Source: Paludibacteraceae bacterium (GTDB taxonomy: Bacteria; Bacteroidota; Bacteroidia; Bacteroidales; Paludibacteraceae). Taken from it: a stretch of DNA of 64,000 nt. This document shows, piece after piece, positions 1 through 8,818 of this stretch. Both the position numbers and the translations under genes were made by a program. Position 1 is the first letter of the stretch; each line of letters begins with the position of its first letter. The stretch is from the NCBI GenBank assembly GCA_024405895.1, contig JAKSNW010000001.1, forward strand, positions 80,613 through 144,612, read 5' to 3'. A model generated the notes under the pieces. It had not been told where the DNA came from, did no database searches, and saw only the letters and a list, made by a program, of their open reading frames with translations.

Positions 1-1636
1 TGAGCATACCGAGCATCACACTCATTGAGGCGAGGCAGATGAAGGCAAATACTGCCCAGCATTGCCACTGGTGAGGGAATGCGTTCAACATGGTCACGCC
101 GAGGGCGATGAACAAGTTGCCGATAGCGGTAGCGCAGAGCCACAAGCCCTGGCAGATACCTTGGAGGTGTTTTGGAGCAATCTTTGAAACGAAAGAGAGT
201 CCAAGAGGTGAGATAAAGAGTTCAGCCAAGGTGAGGAAGAAATAGGTTACGAGCAATACCCATGGACCTTGTTTCATTGAAGCCTTGATAGCCTCGTCCA
301 AGCCGCGGAACTCTTCGCCAGAAGGATAGTTGCTTACCATAGCCAATACCATGAGGAAGACATAGGCGCAAGCGGTGATGAACATACCCATGGCGATTTT
401 CTTAGGAGTAGAGATCTCTTTGCCTTTTCTTGACAAAGCACCGAACACGAGCATGATCAGTGGGGTCAGCACGATTACGAAGAATGGGTTGACACATTGC
501 CAGATTTCAGGAGCAATAGAGTCGGTAACAACGAAGTCGCGGGTGAAGACAGAGAGTGATTGACCGTTCTGGTGGAATGAGAACCAGAAGAAGACAGCCA
601 CGCCGAGTACTGCGAAGAGGGCGTACATACGTTGTTTGATTTCCTTAGCGTCGTCAGCCACTTCCTCAACGGTGGTCTCAGCAGCCTTCACTTTCTTCAC
701 TGGGTTAGGAAGGTTCTTCTTGATGATGGTGAAGATGAAGAATGAGAGCAACATAGCCACTACAGAAGCGATGAATGAGTAGTGTACGCCGGTGTTGAAT
801 GTCTCGAGGTAGTTGGTGCAGAAGGCAGCCATGTCGGTGATAGCCTCGCCGCTGGTTGAGACAGCAGTTGAGAGTGCGTTGAGGTTGTCCATGTCTGCAC
901 CCTGGAGACCGCCATTCTTGATGTACTCGTGGCAGAGACGTGGGAGGTCGGAGTTGTAGATCAAGCCGTTGCTTTTCAAGTGGAAACTACGGAGCAATGG
1001 AGCGATGAAAGGAGCGATAACGCCACCGATGTTGATGAACACGTAGAAGATCTGGAAGCCAGAGTCGCGGCGTGATTTAGCCTCAGCCAAAGCCTCAGGA
1101 CCTTTTTGTGCGGCTTCGTTCTCGAAGTTGTCGTACATCTGACCAACGATAGCCTGGAGGTTACCTTTGAACAAGCCGTTGCCGACAGCGATGAGCAAGA
1201 GGGCTACGCAGGTGAGCACGAGTACCCACATTGGCACGTTGCCTGGGTCGCCGCCGAAGACTGGCACAGCGAGGATGACATAGCCGATGGCCATTACCAA
1301 GAGGCCGGCCATGATGGTGCCTTTGAAGTTCTGCAATTTATCTGCTACGATACCGCCTGGGAGGCTAAGCACGTAGATAGAGAAATAGAACACTGAGTAG
1401 ATCCAACCTGCAGCAGAGTCGGAGATACCGAACTTGGAGCAGAGGAACAACAAGAGTACAGCGTTCATGATGTAGTAACCGAAACGCTCACCCATGTTAC
1501 TGAGTGCGGCAGCAATCAAACCTTTTGGGTGATGCTTCTTGGCTTCGATGATGTAGTACACCAGGAATGGTGTTACAAAGACAAGAATCGCGAGGAGCAT
1601 AGCCACCATGCGATTGTTTTGCCATAATTCTAACAT
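1..1636 (-). CDS. POT/PTR family proton-dependent peptide transporter (partial)
   Basis: The reading frame starts MLELWQNNRMVAMLL and stays open to the window edge, so the C-terminus is missing. It imports di- and tripeptides with protons across the inner membrane. Many hydrophobic segments are visible. The early NMGERFGYYIMNAVLLLFL segment matches the POT signature (ERFxYY, H1), and GNGLFKGNLQAIVGQMY with FYVFINIGGVIAPF matches the second conserved block. A large central hydrophilic loop, typical of the bacterial family, sits around residues 220-260. It lies 32 bp downstream of the acyltransferase on the same strand and may share its transcript. Confidence 0.9.
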   Translation of the reverse strand, partial: MLELWQNNRMVAMLLAILVFVTPFLVYYIIEAKKHHPKGLIAAALSNMGERFGYYIMNAVLLLFLCSKFGISDSAAGWIYSVFYFSIYVLSLPGGIVADKLQNFKGTIMAGLLVMAIGYVILAVPVFGGDPGNVPMWVLVLTCVALLLIAVGNGLFKGNLQAIVGQMYDNFENEAAQKGPEALAEAKSRRDSGFQIFYVFINIGGVIAPFIAPLLRSFHLKSNGLIYNSDLPRLCHEYIKNGGLQGADMDNLNALSTAVSTSGEAITDMAAFCTNYLETFNTGVHYSFIASVVAMLLSFFIFTIIKKNLPNPVKKVKAAETTVEEVADDAKEIKQRMYALFAVLGVAVFFWFSFHQNGQSLSVFTRDFVVTDSIAPEIWQCVNPFFVIVLTPLIMLVFGALSRKGKEISTPKKIAMGMFITACAYVFLMVLAMVSNYPSGEEFRGLDEAIKASMKQGPWVLLVTYFFLTLAELFISPLGLSFVSKIAPKHLQGICQGLWLCATAIGNLFIALGVTMLNAFPHQWQCWAVFAFICLASMSVMLGML

Positions 1637-1668
1637 AATGTTGTTGTTTTTAGATTAATATTGTTTTT

Positions 1669-2817
1669 TTATTTTGTTGCGTTGAGGTAGTTGACCAATG
1701 TGTTGGAGTAGATGGCGAGGAGGTTGTCGCGGAGCTCGCTGCGGAACTCGGGTTCGAGGTTGCTCAATGCCATGCGGCTCTCGAGGTATTGGAGGGCGGC
1801 AGCTTTCTCCTCGTTGGTGTAACGACCGGCGAACTCGTTGGTGTTGAAGCGGAGGTCGTAGGCAACGTAGTTGATAGGGAAGAAGTGGTAGCCGAGGAAG
1901 ATCTCGCGGTCGATGAGCTGCTTGACGGCCTCGACTTGCTCGTTGCGGCGGGTGATGCGTTGCTCTATCTCAGCGAGTTTGGCGTTGATGGGCTCGGCGT
2001 AATTGACGTGAACGCGACCTTTCTTGCCCATGATGCCGGTGCGCATGCTGAAGACGTCCTCGCCCGGTGCTTTCTTGTAGTCGACTTGGTGGCGACGGCG
2101 CACCAACTCGGTGGCTTTCAGGTAGTCGCAAGGGTCGTATTCGTAGCTGATGGTCGTCGGGATGAGGTTGAGACGCTGCAGCTTCTGGACGAAGGAGCCC
2201 TCGCCAGAGAAGGTGAACATCTTGAGGATGCTCTCTTGGGTCTGGTCGTTAGAGTCTTTGGCGCGTCCCTCACGTTGGGCAATCCAAACGGAGCGGTGCT
2301 CCTCGGTGATGATATGGCTGATATAGGACGAGAGTTGGGCATAAGCCGAAGCTGTTTTCTCCTGACGTTTCACCACAAAGGCACCACACACACGCACTAA
2401 CGTACGCACCCAAGGCAGAGCCAGCAGGTTGTCGCCAATGGCAATGGCCGTGGTCTCGTGGTCATTGAGCATCATGGCGTAGTTGATGAGCGAAGGGTCC
2501 ATCACAATATCGCGGTGGTTGGAGATTACCAGACCCGGTTCTTGGAGATATTCCTGACCGCTGAAGGTAATTTCGGCTTCGCTGCCTTTGAGAAGTTGAA
2601 GGAAACAAGGGAGTACAACACGCTTACGGAAGTCGAAAGCAGTGCGTACAGAACGCAGCAGACCAACAATCTCATCTTTTCCGAGTGGGGAGAAGAGTTT
2701 GCAAACAACCTTCATAAAATCCTCACTCGCAATGAGTTGTTCTATTGCAGCTGGTATTTCGCCGTCGTAGCAGTAAGCTATATCGGCAAAATCGGGGTGT
2801 TGATGAGCAGTATTCAT
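1669..2817 (-). CDS. PlsC-like lysophospholipid acyltransferase family protein
   Basis: A 382-residue protein with an ISNHRDIVMDPS motif near residue 101. This is the Bacteroidetes variant of the NHxxxxD acyltransferase box. The family transfers acyl groups to glycerol-phosphate or lysophospholipid acceptors at the inner membrane; the exact substrate cannot be read from the sequence. A later IAQREGRAKDSNDQTQ segment resembles the second, phosphate-binding block (EGxR). The frame is open for 23 more codons upstream, but a good host promoter sits inside that extension, so the ATG of MNTAHQHPDF is preferred. That leaves a very short leader. Confidence 0.75.
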   Translation of the reverse strand: MNTAHQHPDFADIAYCYDGEIPAAIEQLIASEDFMKVVCKLFSPLGKDEIVGLLRSVRTAFDFRKRVVLPCFLQLLKGSEAEITFSGQEYLQEPGLVISNHRDIVMDPSLINYAMMLNDHETTAIAIGDNLLALPWVRTLVRVCGAFVVKRQEKTASAYAQLSSYISHIITEEHRSVWIAQREGRAKDSNDQTQESILKMFTFSGEGSFVQKLQRLNLIPTTISYEYDPCDYLKATELVRRRHQVDYKKAPGEDVFSMRTGIMGKKGRVHVNYAEPINAKLAEIEQRITRRNEQVEAVKQLIDREIFLGYHFFPINYVAYDLRFNTNEFAGRYTNEEKAAALQYLESRMALSNLEPEFRSELRDNLLAIYSNTLVNYLNATK

Positions 2818-2826
2818 ATTATCTTG

Positions 2827-2859
2827 CAAAGATAGCGAAAGTTTGGCGTAGATGCCAAA
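2827..2859 (-). promoter_or_regulatory. Bacteroidetes sigma-ABfr promoter for the acyltransferase
   Basis: Reading leftward there is a TTTG element, about 21 bp of spacer and a TATCTTTG -7 box, nine bases before the chosen ATG. The spacing fits the TTTG-N(19-21)-TAnnTTTG consensus. The transcript would be nearly leaderless, which supports the shorter start. Confidence 0.65.
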
Positions 2860-3004
2860 CAAACAGCCATTTATTTTCTCATACAACGAAAATCAGTCCA
2901 TCAAAGAGCGGAAGATGAACCGATAAGCCAAAAGAAAGCCAGCCTCGGGCGCATCCAAGACTGGCAATTCTTACAAAGACAAATTTGGAATATTTTCGTA
3001 CTGT

Positions 3005-3646
3005 TTAGTGACAAAACATAAAGCCGAAATAGAACCTCGGACCAGTGGGTTTCAGCACTTTGTCATCATGGATAGCCACCATCCAATCGAGTCGGAAGGT
3101 GAGGTGTACTTTCTGACTCATGCACCAATCGAGGCCTGCATACGGTCCTACATAGAAAAACGACTGTTTATGAAAGGTGGCGTTCTGTTCCGGCAGCCAG
3201 TCGGTCTGACTGCCCTCGATGATATAGAGCGATCGCATGGCTCCTCCGCCCAAGGCAGTGCCCACAAACGGCCATATTTTCGTGTTTCGCCAACAGGCAT
3301 CCACGTTCAGACCACCCCATCCGGTTCGCACATAGCTGCCTGGAGCAAGTATCTGTCGGCAGTCGGTGGTGGAGGCATTCATGGTGGAGACAAATCCCTC
3401 ACAGCCCACTCGCATCAGTTTGCCGAGGTTGACATGTGCGCCTCCCCCGATACCGAAGGTAGCCCCAGAAGGGCTGCACAGCAGTTCGTTGTCCACCACA
3501 GGAGCCTGAGGGTCTTTGCCAAAGAGGTAGCCTGCATGAAGCATCATGCCACCAGAAAAGCCTTGATAGACCTTTGTTCCGGCTTGCACTGCAAGGGCAA
3601 AAAACAGTAGTGTTATGAAAAGTGCTCTTTTAATCATTATCAGCAA
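3005..3646 (-). CDS. Small outer-membrane beta-barrel-like protein, function unknown
   Basis: A 213-residue secreted protein. MLIMIKRALFITLLFFALAVQAG is a Sec signal peptide; the start could instead be the MIKR methionine three codons later. The mature part alternates Gly/aromatic-rich strands (GFSGGMMLHAGYLFG, FGIGGGAHVNLG, FYVGPYAGLDWCM) and ends in FYFGFMFCH, a strand with the aromatic near-terminal residues typical of outer-membrane barrels. Six or seven cysteines are scattered through it, so disulphides are possible. No specific family is recognised. It stands alone between the acyltransferase and the winged-helix gene on the same strand. Confidence 0.6.
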   Translation of the reverse strand: MLIMIKRALFITLLFFALAVQAGTKVYQGFSGGMMLHAGYLFGKDPQAPVVDNELLCSPSGATFGIGGGAHVNLGKLMRVGCEGFVSTMNASTTDCRQILAPGSYVRTGWGGLNVDACWRNTKIWPFVGTALGGGAMRSLYIIEGSQTDWLPEQNATFHKQSFFYVGPYAGLDWCMSQKVHLTFRLDWMVAIHDDKVLKPTGPRFYFGFMFCH

Positions 3647-3737
3647 GTTGGCGATGTGACAGGAACATCAGGAAACGGAGCGCAAAAGACGCACTTTTTC
3701 CGCTGACAATGTTTAAGATTTTCTTAAGATTTTAAGA

Positions 3738-4331
3738 TTACGCGATAGGAATTCTCAATTCGTTGACCATACCGTTCACATCGAGCGAGAGTGAGAAATG
3801 GTCGAGTGTGAGATGCGAAGTGATACATATTGTGCCAGGTTGGGCTATGGAGAGGAGTGCCACAAGGATACCATCGAGCATCTGATGGAGCACATCGGGA
3901 CGGATGGCAATCTCGCGAACGAAGGGGTCGAGTTTCACCTGCGGTTCCAGCTGATGATTCTGAAACTCCAGTGCATGCGATTGCATCCATTGGGGAATGA
4001 ATTCGCCTATATCAATACGGTAATAAGGTATAGCCTCTTGGTTGGAATGGAACAGGAACCCCTCGCCACGGACGGTCTCAATAGGATAGGCAGTGGTAAA
4101 GCCGAGTTTGCGTCGGATAGCATTGAGGTGCACATCCACAGTGCCTGTATCGTAGTGGAAAGCAGTTCCCCAGACATTGTCCACCACCTCCGAGCGTGTA
4201 CAGAGGCTGTTGGGGTGAACGTAGAGATAGTGCAGCAAGGCATACTCCAGACGGGTCAGTCGGGCACTATGGTCGCCATAGGTGGCTTCTCGCAGTTTAC
4301 TGTTGAGTAAGAGTCGGGGCTGTTCCTGCAT
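3738..4331 (-). CDS. Free-standing OmpR/PhoB-type winged-helix protein with a kinase-ATPase-like remnant
   Basis: A 197-residue protein with an OmpR-type DNA-binding domain at residues 1-95: ARLTRLEYALLHYLYVHPN, then VDVHLNAIRRKLG (recognition helix) and IETVRGEGFLF (wing). There is no receiver domain in front. The second half contains RPDVLHQMLDGILVALLSIAQPG followed by ITSHLTLDHFSLSLDV, which resembles the N-box helix and sheet of a histidine-kinase ATPase domain but lacks its Asn and Gly-rich ATP-binding residues. The start MQEQPRLLL is preferred because a promoter lies inside the 22-codon upstream extension. It is probably a transcriptional regulator; the signal is unknown. Confidence 0.7.
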   Translation of the reverse strand: MQEQPRLLLNSKLREATYGDHSARLTRLEYALLHYLYVHPNSLCTRSEVVDNVWGTAFHYDTGTVDVHLNAIRRKLGFTTAYPIETVRGEGFLFHSNQEAIPYYRIDIGEFIPQWMQSHALEFQNHQLEPQVKLDPFVREIAIRPDVLHQMLDGILVALLSIAQPGTICITSHLTLDHFSLSLDVNGMVNELRIPIA

Positions 4332-4353
4332 AAGAGATGGGAATTGAACAGCG

Positions 4354-4384
4354 CAAAGGTAGCACTTATTTTCCTGTCTACAAA
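4354..4384 (-). promoter_or_regulatory. Promoter of the winged-helix gene
   Basis: Leftward TTTG (4381-4384), 19 bp spacer, TACCTTTG (4354-4361). It lies 23 bp before the chosen start codon and inside the longer open frame. Confidence 0.65.
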
Positions 4385-4442
4385 CACCCACGTCCATATT
4401 CAGCAGCTTTTTCGCTTTTAAGGCGACAAAAATGGTTTTTCG

Positions 4443-4474
4443 TTTGTCAGGTTCAGCAACTTTTGGTAATTTTG
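4443..4474 (+). promoter_or_regulatory. Promoter of pta-ackA
   Basis: TTTG, 20 bp spacer, TAATTTTG, ending about 60 bp before the pta start. It matches the Bacteroidetes vegetative consensus. Confidence 0.7.
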
Positions 4475-4532
4475 CATACCTCGACGGGCTGAGGCTCCGT
4501 CATTCCTTTTGAAACTCAAAAAACACAAAGAT

Positions 4533-5543
4533 ATGGGCTTAGTAGAAAAAATCATTGCGCGTGCTAAGAGCAATAAGCAGCGCATCGTGCTTCCAGAAGC
4601 AGAAGAAATTCGTACACTGACCGCTGCCGACAAGGTGTTGGCAGACGACATCGCAGACCTCATCCTCATCGGCAACCCTGACAAGGTGCATGCCCTTGCA
4701 GCAGAGAACGGTCTGACACACATCGACAAGGCCATTCTTATTGACCCCGAGAACAACCCAGAGAGCGAGCGCTATGCCGAACTGCTCTTCGAGATTCGCA
4801 AGAGCAAAGGCATGACCATCGAGAAGGCACGTGAGTTGGTGAAGAACCCTCTTTACCTCGGCTGCCTCATCATCAAGTCAAACGGTGCCGACGGCCAGAT
4901 CTCCGGCGCTTTGTCAACCACAGGCGACACTCTCCGTCCAGCACTCCAAATCATCAAATGTGCCCCTGGCATCTCTTGCGTGAGCGGTGCCATGCTCCTC
5001 GTGACCGACAAGAAGGAGTACGGCGAAGAGGGTGTCCTCGTCGTTGGCGACGTAGCCGTTACCCCTATGCCAGATGCCGCACAACTCTCACAGATTGCTG
5101 TATGTACCGCTCAGACTGCCAAGAGCGTAGCCGGCTTTGCAGAGCCTCGTGTGGCTATGCTGAGTTTCTCAACAAAAGGCAGCGCTTCCCACGAGGTAGT
5201 AGACAAGGTGGTTGAGGCTACCCGTCTTGCCAAGGAGTTGGATCCAGCATTGAAGATTGACGGCGAGCTGCAAGCCGATGCAGCCCTCGTGCCATCCGTA
5301 GGTGCCAAGAAGGCTCCAGGCAGCGAGATTGCCGGCAAGGCAAACGTACTCGTCTTCCCATGCCTCGAGGTGGGCAACATCAGTTATAAACTGGTTCAGC
5401 GTATTGCCGGAGCCGAAGCCCTCGGCCCAATCCTCCAAGGCATCGCCCGTCCGGTCAACGACCTCAGCCGCGGCTGCTCCGTCGACGACATCTACAAACT
5501 GGTGGCCATCACCGCCTGCCAGGCAATGGACGCGAAATCTTAA
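4533..5543 (+). CDS. pta: Phosphate acetyltransferase
   Basis: 336 residues, the size of the short single-domain Pta. It converts acetyl-CoA plus phosphate to acetyl-phosphate in the cytoplasm, feeding acetate kinase in the next gene. Family signatures are clear: the N-terminal KQRIVLPEAE, ISGALSTTGDTLRPALQIIK, and the C-terminal FPCLEVGNISYKLVQRIAGAEALGPI with LSRGCSVDDIY. The frame is open for eight codons upstream, but MGLVEKIIARAKSNKQRIVLPE is the family N-terminus. It is the first gene of a two-gene acetate operon, with ackA 147 bp downstream across a hairpin. Confidence 0.95.
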   Translation: MGLVEKIIARAKSNKQRIVLPEAEEIRTLTAADKVLADDIADLILIGNPDKVHALAAENGLTHIDKAILIDPENNPESERYAELLFEIRKSKGMTIEKARELVKNPLYLGCLIIKSNGADGQISGALSTTGDTLRPALQIIKCAPGISCVSGAMLLVTDKKEYGEEGVLVVGDVAVTPMPDAAQLSQIAVCTAQTAKSVAGFAEPRVAMLSFSTKGSASHEVVDKVVEATRLAKELDPALKIDGELQADAALVPSVGAKKAPGSEIAGKANVLVFPCLEVGNISYKLVQRIAGAEALGPILQGIARPVNDLSRGCSVDDIYKLVAITACQAMDAKS

Positions 5544-5546
5544 TCC

Positions 5547-5584
5547 CCCGAAACCTCGATGGTTCGCTAACTCGAGGACTCGGG
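5547..5584 (+). promoter_or_regulatory. Intercistronic hairpin between pta and ackA
   Basis: CCCGA and CCTCGA pair with TCGAGG and TCGGG around a 12-nt loop. It is followed by A, not T, so it is more likely an mRNA-processing or stability element that sets the pta/ackA ratio than a terminator. Confidence 0.5.
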
Positions 5585-5690
5585 AAAAAAGCCTGACTCC
5601 TTGAGAAAAAACTCAACTTTATAATTAACTTTTCCTCCCAACCACCTCGGGAGCCTAATCATCTTCGCAATGAAGAGTGAGGTGGGTCTT

Positions 5691-6884
5691 ATGAAAATTT
5701 TAGTTTTAAACTGTGGTTCTTCTTCCATCAAGTTCGCCCTCTATAACATGGACGACAAGAGTGTGATGATCTCCGGCGGCGCAGAACGCGTAGGCCTCGA
5801 CGGCGCTTTCGTCAAGGTCAAACTGGCCAACGGCGAGAAGAAGAAACTGATGCACGATATCCCAGAACATACAGAGGGTGTGAAGTTCATCTTCTCACTC
5901 CTCACCGACGCCGAGATCGGTGTCATCAAGAGTCTCGACGAGATCGGTGCCGTAGGTCACCGCATGGTGCACGGCGGCGAGAAGTTCAACAAGAGCGTAC
6001 GCCTCACCGACGAGGTGCTGAGGGTCTTCGAAGAGTGCTCCGACCTCGCTCCACTCCACAACCCTGCCAACCTCAAGGGTGTGAGAGCCGTTTCCGAGCT
6101 GATGCCTAACCTTCCTCAGGTGGGCGTCTTCGACACAGCCTTCCACCAGACCATGCCTGACTATGCCTACATGTATGCCATCCCTTACGAGCTCTACGAG
6201 CAGTACGGCATCCGTCGCTATGGCTTCCACGGCACGAGTCACCGCTACGTCTCAGCCCGTGCCTGTGAGTTCCTCGGACTGAAGGCTGAGGAGACCAAAG
6301 TCATCACCTGCCACATCGGCAACGGTGGCTCATGTGCTGCCGTACTCAACGGCAAATGCGTGGACACCTCTATGGGTCTGACCCCTCTGGAAGGCCTCGT
6401 GATGGGCACACGCTCTGGCGACATCGACGGCGGCGCCATCGCCTTCATCCAGAAGAAACTCGGTCTGGACGCCGACGGCATCTCCAACCTCCTGAACAAA
6501 AAATCGGGCGTACAGGGCATCACAGGCATCTCCAGTGATATGCGCGAGATTGAGGACGCTGCCGCTGCCGGCAACGAGAAGGCTATCCTCGCCCTCAAGA
6601 TGTACGACTACCACATCAAGAAATATGTGGGCGCCTACGCTGCCGCTATGGGTGGCGTCGATGTTATCGTCTTCACAGCCGGTGTAGGCGAGAACATGGA
6701 TATCATGCGCGCCGGCGTCTGCCGTGGACTTGAGTTCATGGGCGTGAAGATTGACGAGACCGTCAACCACAACACCCGTGGCAAGGAGCAGATCATCTCC
6801 ACTCCCGACTCTAAAGTCAAGGTTGTGGTCATCCCAACCGACGAGGAACTGATGATTGCCACCGACACCATGGCACTCCTCTAA
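5691..6884 (+). CDS. ackA: Acetate kinase
   Basis: 397 residues. It makes ATP and acetate from acetyl-phosphate and ADP, completing the Pta-AckA pathway that is central to energy conservation in fermenting Bacteroidales. N-terminal VLNCGSSSIKFALY, GHRMVHGGEKF, FHQTMPDYAY, YGFHGTSHRYVS, CHIGNGGS, DTSMGLTPLEGLVMGTRSGDIDGG and FTAGVGEN are the family motifs, including the catalytic Asp and Arg region. The start is set at MKILVLNCGSS; seven upstream in-frame codons are not typical of the family. Confidence 0.96.
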   Translation: MKILVLNCGSSSIKFALYNMDDKSVMISGGAERVGLDGAFVKVKLANGEKKKLMHDIPEHTEGVKFIFSLLTDAEIGVIKSLDEIGAVGHRMVHGGEKFNKSVRLTDEVLRVFEECSDLAPLHNPANLKGVRAVSELMPNLPQVGVFDTAFHQTMPDYAYMYAIPYELYEQYGIRRYGFHGTSHRYVSARACEFLGLKAEETKVITCHIGNGGSCAAVLNGKCVDTSMGLTPLEGLVMGTRSGDIDGGAIAFIQKKLGLDADGISNLLNKKSGVQGITGISSDMREIEDAAAAGNEKAILALKMYDYHIKKYVGAYAAAMGGVDVIVFTAGVGENMDIMRAGVCRGLEFMGVKIDETVNHNTRGKEQIISTPDSKVKVVVIPTDEELMIATDTMALL

Positions 6885-6906
6885 TCGGATTCGCAGTCAC
6901 CAAACC

Positions 6907-6945
6907 AAAGCCGCCCCGCTCCACAGTGGGGCGGTTTGTTTTTAT
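6907..6945 (+). terminator. Rho-independent terminator after ackA
   Basis: CCGCCCC and GGGGCGG form a GC stem around GCTCCACAGT, followed by TTTGTTTTT. Confidence 0.85.
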
Positions 6946-7085
6946 CAATCCCTAAGGCACCTCAGCAAGGCTCCAACAAAAGCGGTTGGCAGGGCGTTCC
7001 TTACCTCACAAAAGGGTATGGCGCCCTTTGGAATTCACAAAAAATGGCAGAAGAAGGCCACGGAGATAATATATAGTGAGTTCCA

Positions 7086-7117
7086 TTTGTCAGAATCAAT
7101 AGTTTTTGGTAATTTTG
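7086..7117 (+). promoter_or_regulatory. Promoter of the rbfA operon
   Basis: TTTG, 20 bp spacer, TAATTTTG. This leaves a leader of about 100 nt before rbfA. Confidence 0.65.
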
Positions 7118-7227
7118 CAGACTTGAATTTCTTAGATTGAGACCACTATGCCCCTATCAATTCTAAGAATTCAAGACACCAAAAAACAAATCGTAAACAA
7201 CACTAACACTCAAACAACAACACACAC

Positions 7228-7563
7228 ATGCAAACAACAAGACAAGAAAAGATATCTCGCTTGATTCAGAAGGAATTGAGCGATATTTTCCTCAGTTACT
7301 CACGCCAGAACACCGGCGCTCTCGTCTCTGTCACCCAAGTACGCGTGACCAGCGACCTCAGCATCGCTCGCGTCTACCTCAGCCTCTTCCCACAAGACAA
7401 GGCAGAGGAACTGTTCAACGCCATCAAGGAGGACACAAAGAACGTTCGCTTCGAACTCGGCAACCGCACACGCCACCAGTTGCGCGTGATTCCAGAGCTG
7501 CAGTTCTACGTAGACGATTCTCTCGACTACCTCGAGAACATCGACCGACTGCTGAAACTCTAA
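7228..7563 (+). CDS. rbfA: 30S ribosome-binding factor A
   Basis: 111 residues, the usual RbfA length. It binds the free 30S subunit and helps mature the 5' end of 16S rRNA. The KH-like fold is visible: RQEKISRLIQKELSDIFL, then VTQVRVTSDLSIARVYLSLFP, and the terminal RHQLRVIPELQFYVDDSLDYLENIDRLL. It is first in an operon with the permease 16 bp downstream. The leader is A-rich without a Shine-Dalgarno sequence, as usual in this phylum. Confidence 0.93.
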   Translation: MQTTRQEKISRLIQKELSDIFLSYSRQNTGALVSVTQVRVTSDLSIARVYLSLFPQDKAEELFNAIKEDTKNVRFELGNRTRHQLRVIPELQFYVDDSLDYLENIDRLLKL

Positions 7564-7579
7564 CCCACACCGCACCAAC

Positions 7580-8812
7580 ATGGGCAAGCACAACACCGTT
7601 TTCTTTGTGGCATGGCGCTATCTCATGGCTCGCAAACGCCATAGCGCTGTGAACCTCATCACCGCCGTGGCTGCCGCTGGCGTCATGGTAGCCACAATGG
7701 CACTGGTGTGTGTGCTCTCTGTGCTCAACGGATTCGAAGAGACAGTAGTACAGGCATTCGGACTATTCGACCCAGAACTGAAAATCGAACCTTCCGAAGG
7801 GGAGATGCTCAACACAGACACCATCGTGCTGCAGAAAGCCCTCGAGAATGACAACATCGAGGCTGTAACCATGACCCTGGTACAACAGGGACTTGCCATG
7901 TACGATGGCGTTCAAATGCCTGTTACAGTGATGGGTGTGGACGATAGCTTCGGCAAGGTGGTAGTCATCGACTCGCTCATGATGGGTGGAGCCTGGCGCA
8001 TTGAAAGCGAAGGCAGCTATGCCACCGTGTCAGTAGGCGTGACCTCGAAACTGAGTATCCTGTCAGACTATGTCAACCCGATAGAACTCTATGTGCCTCG
8101 TCGGGGTGTAAGAGTCAATGTAGCCCGTCCGGACAATGCCTTCCGCAAAGGCTATATCTACGCCACAGGCAATTTTGCCGTTCAGCAGGAGAACCACGAT
8201 GCCGCAACCATCATGATGCCTCTCGATATGATGCAGATGCTCTATGGACGCGAGCCTAACGAGGTGTCTGCCATCTGGCTGAAACTAAAGAACGCCAACA
8301 ACATACGCAAGACCGAGAGAGCGCTGCAGCAACAGTTGGGAACCCACTTTGAGGTACTCAACCAAAAGGAACAGCAACACGACTACTACCGTATCATGAA
8401 GATAGAGAAATGGATTACCTTCCTTATCCTCGTGTTCATCCTCCTTATTGCCGTATGCAACATCATCGGCTCACTCTCCATGCTGCTCATCGACAAGAAA
8501 GACGACATAGCCACACTCCATGCCCTTGGTGCCGATAGCCAGATGGTGTTCCGCATCTTCGCCGTTGAAGGTTGGCTGATTTCGGTGGTAGGTGCCGTTA
8601 CGGGCGTCATTGCCGGCATAGCACTCTGTCTGCTGCAGCAACGCTACGGACTGATACGCATGAGCACAGAGGTGTTTGCCCCAAGCTATCCGGTGGCTAT
8701 CCGCTGGACCGATGTGCTGACCGTCTTCGCCACAGTTCTCGTGCTCGGAGCCCTGGCTGCCCAGTATCCTGCCCGTATGCTTAAACGCAACGATTTGACC
8801 GCTAAGGAGTAA
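7580..8812 (+). CDS. LolC/LolE-like lipoprotein-release ABC permease (FtsX family)
   Basis: 410 residues with the MacB/FtsX layout: an N-terminal membrane helix near residues 17-50 (LITAVAAAGVMVATMALVCVL), a periplasmic domain of about 220 residues, and three C-terminal helices (WITFLILVFILLIAVCNIIG, ISVVGAVTGVIAGIALCLL, VLTVFATVLVLGALAA). With a LolD-type ATPase encoded elsewhere it would extract outer-membrane lipoproteins from the inner membrane. LolC and LolE cannot be told apart here. The next gene, 6 bp downstream, encodes a lipoprotein. Confidence 0.85.
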   Translation: MGKHNTVFFVAWRYLMARKRHSAVNLITAVAAAGVMVATMALVCVLSVLNGFEETVVQAFGLFDPELKIEPSEGEMLNTDTIVLQKALENDNIEAVTMTLVQQGLAMYDGVQMPVTVMGVDDSFGKVVVIDSLMMGGAWRIESEGSYATVSVGVTSKLSILSDYVNPIELYVPRRGVRVNVARPDNAFRKGYIYATGNFAVQQENHDAATIMMPLDMMQMLYGREPNEVSAIWLKLKNANNIRKTERALQQQLGTHFEVLNQKEQQHDYYRIMKIEKWITFLILVFILLIAVCNIIGSLSMLLIDKKDDIATLHALGADSQMVFRIFAVEGWLISVVGAVTGVIAGIALCLLQQRYGLIRMSTEVFAPSYPVAIRWTDVLTVFATVLVLGALAAQYPARMLKRNDLTAKE

Positions 8813-8818
8813 TAAACA

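Noticed and set aside
1106-1396. Open frame antisense to the peptide transporter gene
   Set aside because: It mirrors a GC-biased real gene and has no recognisable domain; the minus-strand POT frame explains the region.
5895-6770. Several minus-strand frames inside ackA and pta
   Set aside because: Codon-mirror frames of strongly conserved genes, with His/Val/Glu-rich nonsense composition.
6856-7140. 94-codon frame after ackA
   Set aside because: It crosses the terminator hairpin and the rbfA promoter.
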